Shown in pieces: positions 30,236-38,556 of a stretch of 49,299 nucleotides of DNA. Positions within the stretch are counted from its first letter, which is position 1, and each line of letters begins with the position of its first letter. Origin of the DNA: a virus; IMG/VR virus record IMGVR_UViG_3300036944_000737, positions 1 through 49,299 of that record; one strand, given 5' to 3'. A program made the translations under genes and the position numbers. The notes beneath the pieces were generated by a model. That model was not told where the DNA came from, made no database searches, and was given only the letters and a program-made list of their open reading frames with translations.

Positions 30236-32395
30236 TCAAACCTGATTTGACCCGAAGGCCGGATCGGATCCCGCTTGACGTTCCGGCGGTGGCGCCGGCC
30301 CGTTGTTGGCTCCCTGCGGCCCCTGCTGGTTGGGATCGCCGGCGCCTGGTGCGGTCGGGCCGATCTGGGTGGCGCTGTTCTGCATCATGATCGACGGGAT
30401 GCCCGCGGCGATCGCCTCGGTCAGGTCCAGCTTGTCGTCCAGGCGCTTCAGCGTCTCACGCGCCAGCCACATCGTATTGATGTTCGGCATCTGGAGCAGC
30501 ATCGGGAGCAGCTGGCTCCAGTTCTTGACCGCGACCGCCTGATTGGGCTTGCCGCTGGATCCGGCCTCGATCTCGAGGAACATCTCGGCGGCGATGTCGG
30601 ACAGCGTCATGCCCTCGGGCCAGATCGCACCCGGGCCGACGATCTCCATCACCTTCTGCGTCGACATCTCGCGGATCAACACCTGACCCGACGCGCGGGA
30701 CACGACCGTCAGGAAGGCATCCAGATCGTCGATCGAGGTGCTGTCGGACGAGGCCGTGGAGTTCGCGGCGATCGCGCTCTCGGTGGCCGTCGCCTTGGCC
30801 ACGCCGCCATAGTTCGCCTCCTGCGATCCGCCCACCAGCTGCATGTCGGTGAACAGCTGGCCGGTCTCGTAAAGGTTCGGATCCACGCCGGGAACCGGGA
30901 TGCTTTGCAGCTTGTCGCTGATCTTCTCGCCGGGCCCGAGGTTGATCGGAACGACGGAGAACGCATCGGCGGCTTGCAGCTTGGCGATGTCCTCCGCTTC
31001 CAGCCCGCCGTTCGGGTAGGCCCAACGCGGCCGGGCGGCGTCGCGGTGCTCGCGCATCCCCTGCCGGGCCCTGTTGTATTCCTTCTGCATGTCCAGCAGC
31101 AGCGTCACGTCGCTCGGCGGGAACAGCTCCTTCTCGTTCTCGACCTCGTTGAAGGTCAGCGCGTAGACCGGCCAGAAGTCCTCGACGAAGACGTCCGGGG
31201 CGGCCGGCTCGCGCAGGAAGGACGGATGGCCGTCGGCCACGTAGTAGACCAGCCCCGAGGGCTTGTCGTAGTGCTTCCAGACGCAGACGAGGCCGTCCTG
31301 CTCGCTGTCGGTCGTGACGTCGTCCGGCGCCGAGCTTTCCTCCGCGCCCACGACCAGGTTCGACGTGCCCGTCGAGGTGCCGTCGGGCTGGTAGGGCGTG
31401 TAGGCGCTGGCCAGATCCACGCCGAACATCTCCTGCACCTCGTCGCGGGTGAACAGGTATTCAACGGTCAGGTGCCGGGCGCCGATAAAGCCGACCAGCG
31501 TCTTGCACATCCGGTCGGGGATGACCTTCGTCGACTGCGGGAAGTCGAACACCAGGCCCTCGCGCAGGACGATCTCCGGCTGGGCCGTCAGATCGGCCAC
31601 GGCGCGCTCCAGTTCGGCCATCTCCGCGTCGTCGATGCCGATCTCACCCTCGGCGATCTCTTCCGCCAGGCGGCGAAGATGGTCCAGCCGCGCGCGGGCA
31701 TCGGTCAGCTGCGCGGTGATCTCCTGCGCCTGCCCGAGCTCGCGGTGAAAGCCGATCTCGACATAGCCGACGCCAGTCGTGCAGGCCCGCCGCACCATCT
31801 GCTTCATGGCCGTCTTGAAATCGACCGGCTTTTGGTCCCTCATCGCGTGCGCGAACAGGATCTCCAGCGTCTTGCCGATCTTCTTGATCTGGTCGCGCCG
31901 CTCGTGGCCCTGCATGAAATCGTCCAGCACGGCCTGCGCCTGCATGGCTTCGGGCGGCATCTGCGGCGCCATCGGCATCCCCGACATGGGGTCGATCTGC
32001 GGCTGCATGGCCATCGCCTGCATGGCTTGGACCGTCTGGAAGGCCATCATCAGCGTGTCTGGGTTCTCGTCCCACACCGCGAAGTCCAGCATCTCGCGAC
32101 GGCGCGCGACAGCGGTCGGGTTCTTCGCGTAGAGGCTGGCCGTCTTCTGCTTGACGTGCCGGCCGACGATGTTCGCCGTGTAGAGCGTTTCGTCCCAGGT
32201 CTCGTCGCGCCCATGCGTCGCCACCAGCATGTCCCGCGCCATGCGCTTCATCGCCTTGGCGTGGTGCAGCTTGTCCTGCTTGATCTTCCGCAGGATGTTC
32301 TTCGCCAGGGCGCGATCTCTGACGCGGCTCTCCGCGACTTCGCCATCCGCCTTGTCGCCCCCGAGAGGGCCGCCTTCGATCAGGTCGTCCATCAC
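30236..32395 (-). CDS. Portal protein, P22-like
   Basis: 719 residues, the length of P22-type portals. RMARDMLVATHGRDETWDETLYTANIVGRHV, YVEIGFHRELG, KVIPDRMCKTLVGFIGARHL, PSDVTLLLDMQKEYNRARQGMREH (given as key segments) match podoviral portals. C-terminal Pro/Gly/Gln-rich tail. Forms the dodecameric DNA gate between capsid and tail. ATGA overlap with terL. Confidence 0.9.
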   Translation of the reverse strand: MMDDLIEGGPLGGDKADGEVAESRVRDRALAKNILRKIKQDKLHHAKAMKRMARDMLVATHGRDETWDETLYTANIVGRHVKQKTASLYAKNPTAVARRREMLDFAVWDENPDTLMMAFQTVQAMQAMAMQPQIDPMSGMPMAPQMPPEAMQAQAVLDDFMQGHERRDQIKKIGKTLEILFAHAMRDQKPVDFKTAMKQMVRRACTTGVGYVEIGFHRELGQAQEITAQLTDARARLDHLRRLAEEIAEGEIGIDDAEMAELERAVADLTAQPEIVLREGLVFDFPQSTKVIPDRMCKTLVGFIGARHLTVEYLFTRDEVQEMFGVDLASAYTPYQPDGTSTGTSNLVVGAEESSAPDDVTTDSEQDGLVCVWKHYDKPSGLVYYVADGHPSFLREPAAPDVFVEDFWPVYALTFNEVENEKELFPPSDVTLLLDMQKEYNRARQGMREHRDAARPRWAYPNGGLEAEDIAKLQAADAFSVVPINLGPGEKISDKLQSIPVPGVDPNLYETGQLFTDMQLVGGSQEANYGGVAKATATESAIAANSTASSDSTSIDDLDAFLTVVSRASGQVLIREMSTQKVMEIVGPGAIWPEGMTLSDIAAEMFLEIEAGSSGKPNQAVAVKNWSQLLPMLLQMPNINTMWLARETLKRLDDKLDLTEAIAAGIPSIMMQNSATQIGPTAPGAGDPNQQGPQGANNGPAPPPERQAGSDPAFGSNQV

Positions 32396-34059
32396 CAGCC
32401 CCCTCGCGTGCCGGCACGATGCCGCGACGCCAATTCATCTTGTCGTTTCACCCATGCGAGGGTGCCGAATTTCGGTTCTGTCGGCTTGGCCGTGGCCTTT
32501 CCCGCGCCGAACTGCGATTGCAGCCCGAGGCCGAACAGCGACAGCATGTCGACGCCGTCGTCGTGAATACCGTTCGGGAAGGCCAGCATCTCTTCGACCA
32601 GCCGGTCCCAGATCGGACCCTTCGGGATGAAGACCTTGCCCATTGCCACCCGCGCCGCGATCGACTGCGCACGGGTCTCCTTGTCCTGCACCGGCGTCAC
32701 CTCGACGAGGTTCAGGTAGGTGCCCGTCTCGACCATGCGCTTGCGCAGGAACGGCCCGATCGAGGCCGAGATGTGGCCGCGCTCCGCCCACCACAGCAGC
32801 GGCCGGTTCGTGCCGCCCGCCATCGTCAGCATGGCCTCCACAGCCCGATCGGTCGGCACCCGTTCCCAGAACAGGTCGGTCAGCCACAAATTGTCCTGCC
32901 GATCGACGCCGGCCTTGCCGAAGCAGGACGGGTCGTTGCGCTGCTTCGTCCCGACCGCGTGGTCGGAGGTGCAGTAGAAACGCAGATCGTCCGGCAGATC
33001 CTTCGGATCGTACCGCTGGATGTTCTCCCGGCGGAACATCACGCCGTCGGCCACTGTCGGGCGCTGCTGGTAGAGCGCGGAGAAGCCTAGCGGATCGAGG
33101 CGCTGTTGCGATTGCAGGAAATCGAGCCCGTAATCCTCCGGCCAGAGCGGTTCGCCCGGCGCCCGACCGAGTGGGTCGTTGTCCTCCGCAACCGCCGGCA
33201 GGCGGATGATCATCCAGTTTTTCGCCTCCAGCGCGTCGTAACACGGGTTTTCCGGGTCGGTCAGCCGCCCGACGATGTCGTCGGAGTGCCAGCGCGTCAT
33301 GGTGATCATCACCATCTTGCGGCCCATCCGGCGGGTCATCGCGACCTTCGTGAACCAGTTCCACGCCTGATCCCGGATCGCCTTCGAGCGGGCCTCCTCG
33401 TGGTCCTTGTAGAGGTCGTCGATCAGCAGAACATGGGCGCCGCGGCCCGTGAGGGCGCCGCCGCGACCGACGAACACCATGCGCCCGCCCTTCGTGGTCT
33501 GCAGGTTGTCCTTGGCCGCGCCGCCTTTCATCAGCCGGTGCGCCGGGAATGCCTGCTTGTACTGCGGCGTGGCCATTATCGCACGGGTGTCGGCGCCGAA
33601 GTCGGTGGCCATCACGTCGGAATACGAGGCCACAGCGACGTTCCACTCGGGGTGACGGCCGCTGATCCACGCCGCGTTGCGCTTGGTCGCCAGCTCGGTC
33701 TTGCCGTGGCGCGGCGGCATCGCGAAGATGATCTGGTTGCAAACCGACCCGTCGGCATGGGTCAGCGTGCCCTTTTCGAAGCGCGTCAGCACCTCGGCCA
33801 CCTGCTTGTGGAACGGCTTGGCCCGGTAGGAGGTCTTGTTGATGTCGCCGGGGTCGGAAGGATCCGGCATGGTAAACTCGGTGAAATCGAGCAGATTATC
33901 CTGCGCGCGAACGGCCTTTTCCTGCCGCTCCAGCAGTGCCAATTCCTGTTCGACCTGCTGGCGCTGGAAATCGGCGTCGGCCGCTCTCTTGGCGGCCTGC
34001 TCCTTCTCCCATGCGTATCGCTTGCCGGTGCGCGGGTTGATGTCGTGCGGCCGGGGCAT
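32392..34059 (-). CDS. terL: Terminase large subunit
   Basis: 555 residues from MPRPHDINPRTGKRY. Walker A PPRHGKTELATKR near 115, Walker B HVLLIDDLYKDHEE near 210, coupling motif MTRWHSDDIVGRL near 253. RNase H-like nuclease region includes FYCTSDHAVGTKQRND and the C-terminal NGIHDDGVDMLSLFG. ATP-driven motor and nuclease for packaging; P22-type portal and circular permutation suggest headful mode. TGATG overlap with upstream gene. Confidence 0.93.
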   Translation of the reverse strand: MPRPHDINPRTGKRYAWEKEQAAKRAADADFQRQQVEQELALLERQEKAVRAQDNLLDFTEFTMPDPSDPGDINKTSYRAKPFHKQVAEVLTRFEKGTLTHADGSVCNQIIFAMPPRHGKTELATKRNAAWISGRHPEWNVAVASYSDVMATDFGADTRAIMATPQYKQAFPAHRLMKGGAAKDNLQTTKGGRMVFVGRGGALTGRGAHVLLIDDLYKDHEEARSKAIRDQAWNWFTKVAMTRRMGRKMVMITMTRWHSDDIVGRLTDPENPCYDALEAKNWMIIRLPAVAEDNDPLGRAPGEPLWPEDYGLDFLQSQQRLDPLGFSALYQQRPTVADGVMFRRENIQRYDPKDLPDDLRFYCTSDHAVGTKQRNDPSCFGKAGVDRQDNLWLTDLFWERVPTDRAVEAMLTMAGGTNRPLLWWAERGHISASIGPFLRKRMVETGTYLNLVEVTPVQDKETRAQSIAARVAMGKVFIPKGPIWDRLVEEMLAFPNGIHDDGVDMLSLFGLGLQSQFGAGKATAKPTEPKFGTLAWVKRQDELASRHRAGTRGGW

Positions 34060-34430
34060 CAGGGCCCCCGCGTCGCGGCGTCTTGCCGGGTCAGGATTTC
34101 CTTCATCACCCGGATATCCGCGCCGAGCGTGTTCATCGTGTTCTTCAGCTCTTCGACCGACCGGGACAGCGTCGTCGTACCTTGCTCCTGCACGGCCATC
34201 CGGTAGGCGAGGTTGTCCAGCTGGCGCGTGTCCTGCTCCAGCGCGACGATCTTGGCGTCCCGGTGGGCGTTGCCCGCCACGATGGCCCCGATATCGGACG
34301 CGGCCTGGCCGACGTCGTAGAATACCTTCCCGAACGTGAAGACGAGGCCCACCAACAGCACGAAGGTGTTCAGGTTGAACTCGTTCTTGAGTGTCGGCAC
34401 GCGCATTTGCTGGTCCTCGTTGTCGGTCAT
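34059..34430 (-). CDS. Membrane-anchored coiled-coil protein
   Basis: 123 residues from MTDNEDQQMRVPTL. TM segment at about 20-42 (NTFVLLVGLVFTFGKVFYDVG), then coiled coil (KIVALEQDTRQLDNLAYRMAV, SVEELKNTMNTLGADIRVMKEIL). N-in/C-out inner-membrane topology. Between spanin genes and terL, so it may be a lysis accessory or a spanin-like protein. Confidence 0.6.
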   Translation of the reverse strand: MTDNEDQQMRVPTLKNEFNLNTFVLLVGLVFTFGKVFYDVGQAASDIGAIVAGNAHRDAKIVALEQDTRQLDNLAYRMAVQEQGTTTLSRSVEELKNTMNTLGADIRVMKEILTRQDAATRGP

Positions 34431-34654
34431 CAACGCACCGGGCAGTTGGCCTGGTAGGCTGCGTTGTGGCCCTTGATCTGGCGGATGCTGTCGTCCGTAT
34501 CGAGCACCGACCACGAGATCGGCCGGAACGCGGCACAGGCCGCGTCAGTCCCGCCGGAAACCGTCGTCATCCCGCAGCTGCCCGCCATCAGCAGCATTGC
34601 GCCGGTCAGCCCGGCCCCGAGCCTCGTCAGCCCTCCGCGTGAACGCGTCCGCAT
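34430..34654 (-). CDS. o-spanin (Rz1-like) lipoprotein
   Basis: 74 residues. Basic start, hydrophobic stretch, then lipobox-like LMAGSC, with Cys near residue 27. Downstream FRPISWSVLDTDDSIRQIKGHNAAYQANC is a frequent pattern of phage lysis lipoproteins. Its first third overlaps the i-spanin gene in another frame, a hallmark of Rz/Rz1 pairs. Confidence 0.72.
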   Translation of the reverse strand: MRTRSRGGLTRLGAGLTGAMLLMAGSCGMTTVSGGTDAACAAFRPISWSVLDTDDSIRQIKGHNAAYQANCPVR

Positions 34655-34856
34655 CCTGCTGCTCCTTCAACTCACGGGCGGTCCAGCCCGACTGTCTGTC
34701 CCGTGCGCGCAGCGCCCAGATCCCGAGCGCGGCCAGCGCCCCGAGCGCCGCGCGATACCCGACGACCCGCCACAGCATCCCGGCGACAACCAGGCCGGAC
34801 CCGGCCCAGAACCACCACGGAACGTGCTGGAGCAGCCACTCGATCATGTCGCCCAT
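34545..34856 (-). CDS. i-spanin (Rz-like) protein
   Basis: 103 residues from MGDMIEWLLQH. Hydrophobic segments about 12-50 (WFWAGSGLVVAGMLW, GALAALGIWALRA), then a charged helical domain (ELKEQQDADAFTRRADEARGRADRRN). Overlaps the Rz1-like gene by 110 bases and the holin gene by 13. Spans the periplasm with the lipoprotein to fuse the two membranes at lysis. Confidence 0.68.
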   Translation of the reverse strand: MGDMIEWLLQHVPWWFWAGSGLVVAGMLWRVVGYRAALGALAALGIWALRARDRQSGWTARELKEQQDADAFTRRADEARGRADRRNAADGGQLRDDDGFRRD

Positions 34857-35035
34857 CCGCGCCGCTTGGCGACCTGGTAGACGCGCTCGACGGCCCAACC
34901 GCCGACCGTGCTGGCTACGAGCGTCGCCACGGTCATCAGGTCGGGATCGTTGATGATGGCGTCGGCGACGCCCGCGCCGAAAAGGCCGCCGATCCCGTAC
35001 CGAATTGCAATGCGAACGCTGGGGCCAACGATCAT
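34844..35035 (-). CDS. Holin candidate
   Basis: 63 residues from MIVGPSVRIAIRYG. Two hydrophobic segments (IAIRYGIGGLFGAGVADAII; LMTVATLVASTVGGWAVERVY) and a basic end (KRRGW), as in class II-type holins. ATGA overlap with the endolysin stop. Expected to time inner-membrane permeabilisation. Confidence 0.65.
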   Translation of the reverse strand: MIVGPSVRIAIRYGIGGLFGAGVADAIINDPDLMTVATLVASTVGGWAVERVYQVAKRRGWAT

Positions 35036-35712
35036 TTGGCGCCTCCACTTAACAGCCGCAGGATCGCGGCGATGATTGCCGCCCAACCGCCCTGCGCCGG
35101 CACTTCGACGGCAGGATCGGCCGCCGGGCTGTCGTCAACAGGCGTTGGTGCCAGCGCGGGCGCCTCGACGGTCCGCAGCGCGGCCTCGAACTGCTCGGCG
35201 TATCCGGCGATTTCCGTGGCATCGTCGGTCCCGTTCACGACGCGGCGCATGTTCACGTAGCTGGCGTAATCGGCCAGCTTCTTCCCGGTGAACCAGCCCT
35301 CCGAACAGCCCCGCACGAGGATCCGCGCGGCGACGGTCGGGTTCAGCGCGGCGTCAGGATTGCCGATCAGGTCGACGCCGATCTCTTCGGTGGCCTTCAG
35401 ATAGTTCGAGCGCCCGGTGATCTGCACGTAGCCGCGCCCCCGGAACAGATAGCCGTCGCCCGGCAGCACGTTCCCCAACGTCTTGCCGATCTTCGTGCCG
35501 GGCTCGTATTTCATGAAATAGGACCGCGGGCCGTATTCCGTGATCGGCAGCATGGTCCGCGCCGTCTCGTGGAACGCCGTCGCCAGCAGATAGGCCCGGT
35601 GCGCGACCGGCAGCCCCGATGTGGCCGCGACCAGCGTTTCGCACCCGGCGACCTGCTCCGCTGACATCGTCCCGCCGAACACGGGTCTGATCGTGTCGAA
35701 AAACGCCTTCAT
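35032..35712 (-). CDS. Endolysin, GH19 chitinase-like
   Basis: 226 residues from MKAFFDTIRPVFGG. GH19-type lysozyme motifs: LLATAFHETARTMLPI (His-Glu-Thr, probable catalytic Glu) and FRGRGYVQITGRSNY, then NPTVAARILVRGCSEGWF. C-terminal Pro/Ala linker and hydrophobic GWAAIIAAILRLLSGGAK end, possibly a membrane-interacting tail. No N-terminal signal, so it depends on the holin. Confidence 0.88.
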   Translation of the reverse strand: MKAFFDTIRPVFGGTMSAEQVAGCETLVAATSGLPVAHRAYLLATAFHETARTMLPITEYGPRSYFMKYEPGTKIGKTLGNVLPGDGYLFRGRGYVQITGRSNYLKATEEIGVDLIGNPDAALNPTVAARILVRGCSEGWFTGKKLADYASYVNMRRVVNGTDDATEIAGYAEQFEAALRTVEAPALAPTPVDDSPAADPAVEVPAQGGWAAIIAAILRLLSGGAK

Positions 35713-36743
35713 GTTCGCAGCTCCGCCCAGGCTTCGATCGTGATCGACCCGCCGTCCCGTCGGAACCGATAGAAATGCCCAGTCGGAATTTCCGCGCAGA
35801 ACTGGCCCATCGGACCCTGCACGCTCGATTGCGCGACCGGGACCCATGTCGACCCGTTCGTCGAAGCCTCCAGAAACATTTCGCCCCCGGACGACCCGTT
35901 CCGCGCCGCGACCGACACCGAAATCGTCCGCCCCGTGGTGTTCTGGTAGGCCGTGTCGATCGCGCGGAGCGACGCCATGTTGCGCCACTGCTGGCCAACC
36001 CCGAGCAGCCGCCCGGCAACAACGTCCACCACCAGCTTGAGCTGCGCGGGCGACAGCATCGCCAGAGCCGTATTCGTCCCGGTCGTCCAGACGCTGTCCG
36101 CCCGAGAATAGTCGGCCAGGCTGTCGACCGCCAGATCGCCCAGCCCGAGGTTCGTCCGCGCGGTCGCGGCGTTGGCCACATCGCTCAGATTGTTCGTCGA
36201 CAGCATGTCGCCGCCGCCCGGCCCGGTGCTGCCCTGCTGCGCGAAGACCTCCCAGAGCCCGCCGCTGAAATCGGTCGAAAACGTGCCCGATGTGTGCGCC
36301 GTGACGCAGACGTAGGTCGTCCCGCCCTCCCGCGCGAGGTCCGACGGCGCGTAATCGGTGGCCGTCAGCCACGATCCGGTCCATTCGAGCAAGCTGTTCT
36401 CGGCGGCCTCGGCCCGCGCCGCGGCGTCGTCCGCCCGATCGGCGTCCGCCAGCGCCGCGGCGGCCTTGGTGGTGGCCGTTGCCGCTCCAGCCGTCGCCGT
36501 GGCGGCCGCCGCGGTCAACTGCGCGCCGACCACCGCGTCCAGACCCTCGTAAAGCGTCGGCAGCAGCGCGTCCGGCCCCACGATCCCGTTCTGCAGCTGT
36601 CCATCCGAGCGCCGGACCTGCGCGAGCGCCGTCTGCGTCTCGTCGATGGCCGTCTCGATGTTCTGGAACTCGACGTTGAGCCGCGTGCCCTCATCGAGGG
36701 CCGTGAAATCATAGCCGGGCGTGTAGGGCGTCGGTTCGGCCAA
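35709..36743 (-). CDS. Tail fibre protein 1 (TTG start)
   Basis: 344 residues from TTG at 36743, with GAGGA 7 bases upstream; ATG at 36791 lacks an SD. N-terminal module (EPTPYTPGYDFTALDEG, IDETQTALAQVRRSDGQLQNGIVGPDAL) resembles that of the fibre gene at 47857, likely the virion-docking part. Then an Ala-rich coiled coil, a W-TGSWLTATDYAP/TYVCVTAHTSGTF carbohydrate-binding-like domain and LSTNNLSDVANAATARTNLGL repeat. Overlaps the endolysin start. Confidence 0.75.
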   Translation of the reverse strand: MAEPTPYTPGYDFTALDEGTRLNVEFQNIETAIDETQTALAQVRRSDGQLQNGIVGPDALLPTLYEGLDAVVGAQLTAAAATATAGAATATTKAAAALADADRADDAAARAEAAENSLLEWTGSWLTATDYAPSDLAREGGTTYVCVTAHTSGTFSTDFSGGLWEVFAQQGSTGPGGGDMLSTNNLSDVANAATARTNLGLGDLAVDSLADYSRADSVWTTGTNTALAMLSPAQLKLVVDVVAGRLLGVGQQWRNMASLRAIDTAYQNTTGRTISVSVAARNGSSGGEMFLEASTNGSTWVPVAQSSVQGPMGQFCAEIPTGHFYRFRRDGGSITIEAWAELRT

Positions 36744-36770
36744 TGTCGGATCCTCGCTGCAACTTGCCGG

Positions 36771-36799
36771 ACAATACCCGACAAACGCCATACAGGCAA
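36771..36799 (-). promoter_or_regulatory. Promoter candidate for fibre 1 and lysis genes
   Basis: Minus-strand TTGCCT (36799-36794), 17-base spacer, TATTGT (36776-36771), about 28 bases before the TTG start. Lies between the metalloprotease-like gene and the fibre gene. Confidence 0.45.
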
Positions 36800-36808
36800 G
36801 AACGGCGG

Positions 36809-37174
36809 TCAGCGGCCCAGAACGCGGCAAGCCTCCAGATAGACCTCGGCGGTCAGGAGCGCGCGGATCTCGGTGTTCTCGACGCCGGTCGGGATGCCGA
36901 CCCGCTCCATGATGAAATCGGCCATGTGGACGCATTCATGGACGATAGTCGCGTCCGTCGCCTCATCGGTGATGATCAGGCTCCACCACGTCGTGCCATT
37001 TTCGCACTCGTCCCAGCGAGCCATGCCGATGCTGTGCTTGCTTTCGGCCTCGATGCGGCACCCGACGCGGGCCAGGTGTCCCGCGCAGTCAGCCAGCGAA
37101 CGGAACACGCCGATCTGGATGTTGAACACCCCGATCCGGCAGACACCGACCAGCCGTTTGTCACGTTTCGCCAT
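36809..37174 (-). CDS. Zincin-like metalloprotease-domain protein
   Basis: 121 residues. TIVHECVHMADFIMERVGI near residues 76-94 contains HExxH (HECVH), the zinc-binding signature of zincins. ALLTAEVYLEACRVLGR follows, and a Glu there could be the third ligand. Small proteins of this type occur in phages near lysis or tail genes; the substrate is unknown. The start codon lies just below an RBS-sequestering hairpin. Confidence 0.7.
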   Translation of the reverse strand: MAKRDKRLVGVCRIGVFNIQIGVFRSLADCAGHLARVGCRIEAESKHSIGMARWDECENGTTWWSLIITDEATDATIVHECVHMADFIMERVGIPTGVENTEIRALLTAEVYLEACRVLGR

Positions 37175-37181
37175 GTGCGAT

Positions 37182-37208
37182 GGCCTTCTTCGGGTTGAAA
37201 AGAAGGCC
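37182..37208 (-). promoter_or_regulatory. Hairpin that covers the RBS of the zincin-like gene
   Basis: Perfect 9-bp stem GGCCTTCTT / AAGAAGGCC with 9-base loop. The downstream arm holds AAGAAGG, the only SD-like sequence, 7 bases before ATG. In RNA the SD would be paired, so translation may depend on unfolding (temperature, ribosome passage or a protein). Confidence 0.5.
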
Positions 37209-37339
37209 CCGCCGAAGCGAGGCCCAGTTCAGGGAGAGGCGTTCCGGGGAGGAACAGGTTGAGCGCGGCCTACTTGCGGCCTTACGGGTAGCAACGCCCC
37301 ACCCCTGATCCGCACGAAGCGGGGAGATGGGCTCCTGGG

Positions 37340-37428
37340 AAAACCGCGCTCTGGAGGGTGGAGTGCTGCATCTTGGGGAGCGACCCCAGAACAACAGCGT
37401 TTATCTCCACCCACCAGAGCGCGGTTTT
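37340..37428. ncRNA. Candidate structured RNA: 24-bp imperfect stem with nested hairpins
   Basis: Outer arms AAAACCGCGCTCTGG (37340-37354) and CCAGAGCGCGGTTTT (37414-37428) are perfect complements and continue as AGGGTGGAG / CTCCACCCA with one mismatch. The 41-base inside can fold GCTG/CAGC and TGGGG/CCCCA. Ends in TTTT on the plus strand and AAAA at the other side, so it would also act as a terminator in either direction. Not recognised as a known RNA family. Confidence 0.5.
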
Positions 37429-37560
37429 AGGACCATACGCCCGCCACGGCAGTTCGGTCAAGGGTTTGTATGGCGCTTTCAGCCGATACTTCCGACACGG
37501 CCGGGGCAGGAGCGATATGGGGATTACCATGTCGGAACAAAATCAGAGGCTTAGGGGACA

Positions 37561-37615
37561 TTTTCGGCCCCTTTTCGGCCCTTTTCGGCCGTTTAGCCCC
37601 GGACAAGCTGTCCGG
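37561..37615. repeat. Three tandem TTTTCGGCC repeats and adjoining palindrome
   Basis: TTTTCGGCCCC, TTTTCGGCCC and TTTTCGGCCG in direct succession (37561-37591), then CCGGACA AGC TGTCCGG (37599-37615). Phased at 10-11 bp. Near the small terminase gene, where pac sites or origin-like repeats may lie. Confidence 0.5.
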
Positions 37616-37826
37616 TGGATTTTCAAAACCGAAAATTTGTCCAGCAGTCCGATGCCGCCATTGGGCGCGACGCGGGACTGACCCCCAGGGGGCGGGGCGG
37701 GGCCCAGAGGCGCCCCTGCCGGGCGGCGGATCGCCTCCGAATGCGCGACAACTGTCTAACCTAGACTGTAGTCACGCGTTACAGATCAACAGGTTAGCAG
37801 CCAGAGGTGCGCAAGCGTTGCGCGTT

Positions 37827-38300
37827 TCACCCGAAAGCGTTGGGCTCTGGCCCCTCGATCTGCTCCTCCGCGGGCGTCACGTCTACGGCTTGCCCGGCCA
37901 GCTCCAGCTGGCGCTGGCGTAGCCTGGCGATGCGCCCGGCCAGCTCATCCGCCGTCATCTCATGCGGTTCCTTGGCATCCGCAGCGGCATCCGCGGCGCC
38001 TAGCGTGCGGTCCATCACGATCTTGGCGGCCGTGATGCGGTTGCGCGTGTTTTCCGCGTCATCCAGCAGCACCTTGTGCAAGAGCCCGATCGCCGCCGGC
38101 AGTAGATCCCCGTACAAGCGTTCCGTCTGGATCCGGCGCACCTCGGCCAGCACGCAAGGCCGCTCCACAAGCCGCGGGATTGCCGTTCGCGGCGTGGCGT
38201 ACTCGGCCACCTTCGCCGCCAATTGCGGATCGCCCGACTTGGCCCATGCTTCCGCAAAGGTCTTTTCTTGCTGCGACATGACCGGCCGTCGACCTTGCAC
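37827..38300 (-). CDS. terS: Small terminase subunit-like protein, FG C-terminus
   Basis: 157 residues from GTG at 38300, preceded by AGAGGGGCGG; MSQQEKTF at 38279 is an alternative. EKTFAEAWAKSGDPQLAAKVAEYATPRTAIPRLVERPCVLAEVRRI is an HTH-plus-coil layout typical of phage small terminases (key parts FAEAWAKSGD, AIPRLVERP). C-terminal helices and acidic tail EEQIEGPEPN-AFG. Binds pac DNA and loads TerL. No start codon follows the FG end, so the ending is not an RBS by-product. Confidence 0.72.
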   Translation of the reverse strand: MQGRRPVMSQQEKTFAEAWAKSGDPQLAAKVAEYATPRTAIPRLVERPCVLAEVRRIQTERLYGDLLPAAIGLLHKVLLDDAENTRNRITAAKIVMDRTLGAADAAADAKEPHEMTADELAGRIARLRQRQLELAGQAVDVTPAEEQIEGPEPNAFG

Positions 38301-38556
38301 TTCCCGCCCCTCTGCTAAACGCCTGATATATCTAAGGATTTATCTGCGCTATCCGCTCCCCGACTTCCGGGCTCTTTCGGACGCTACCGCAAACCGCGCA
38401 ATCCGACAACCCGACCTTACAATATGTAGCATCAAATCGGTCATTCTGCCCGTTCTGCCGGTCAATCTGTTTTGTATGTCATTTTCCGCTTGCACCATCA
38501 TACAAACCGACATACACATAAGACATCAGAAGCGAACAACCCGAGGAACCCGACCC
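38301..38556. promoter_or_regulatory. Divergent control region between terS and plus-strand operon
   Basis: 256 bases without a gene. Near the plus-strand operon are half-sites GTATGTCA (38474-38481) and CGACATAC (38508-38515) and a weak promoter, TTGCAC (38490-38495), 17-base spacer, TACACA (38513-38518). The half-sites match those at the immunity region. The terS side has AT-rich GATATATC at about 38329. Confidence 0.5.

Larger units (their letters stand above)
37209..37826. other. 618-bp gene-poor region between small terminase and late operon
   Basis: No frame here has a convincing start and family. It holds a long structured inverted repeat (37340-37428), three tandem TTTTCGGCCC-type repeats followed by a CCGGACA-AGC-TGTCCGG hairpin (37561-37615), and short AT-richer tracts. 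Candidate functions are a structured RNA, a packaging (pac) region or late-control leader. Confidence 0.5.

Noticed and set aside
30275-32566. 763-codon plus-strand ORF opposite the portal
   Set aside because: Antisense shadow with no family features; the portal is clear on the minus strand.
36744-36935. Longer start for fibre 1
   Set aside because: It would cover a promoter-like sequence and the end of the zincin-like gene; the TTG at 36743 has a good SD and aligns with the other fibre.
37358-37922. Plus-strand ORFs in the terS-late gap
   Set aside because: They run through the inverted repeat and tandem repeats, lack SDs and show no family features.
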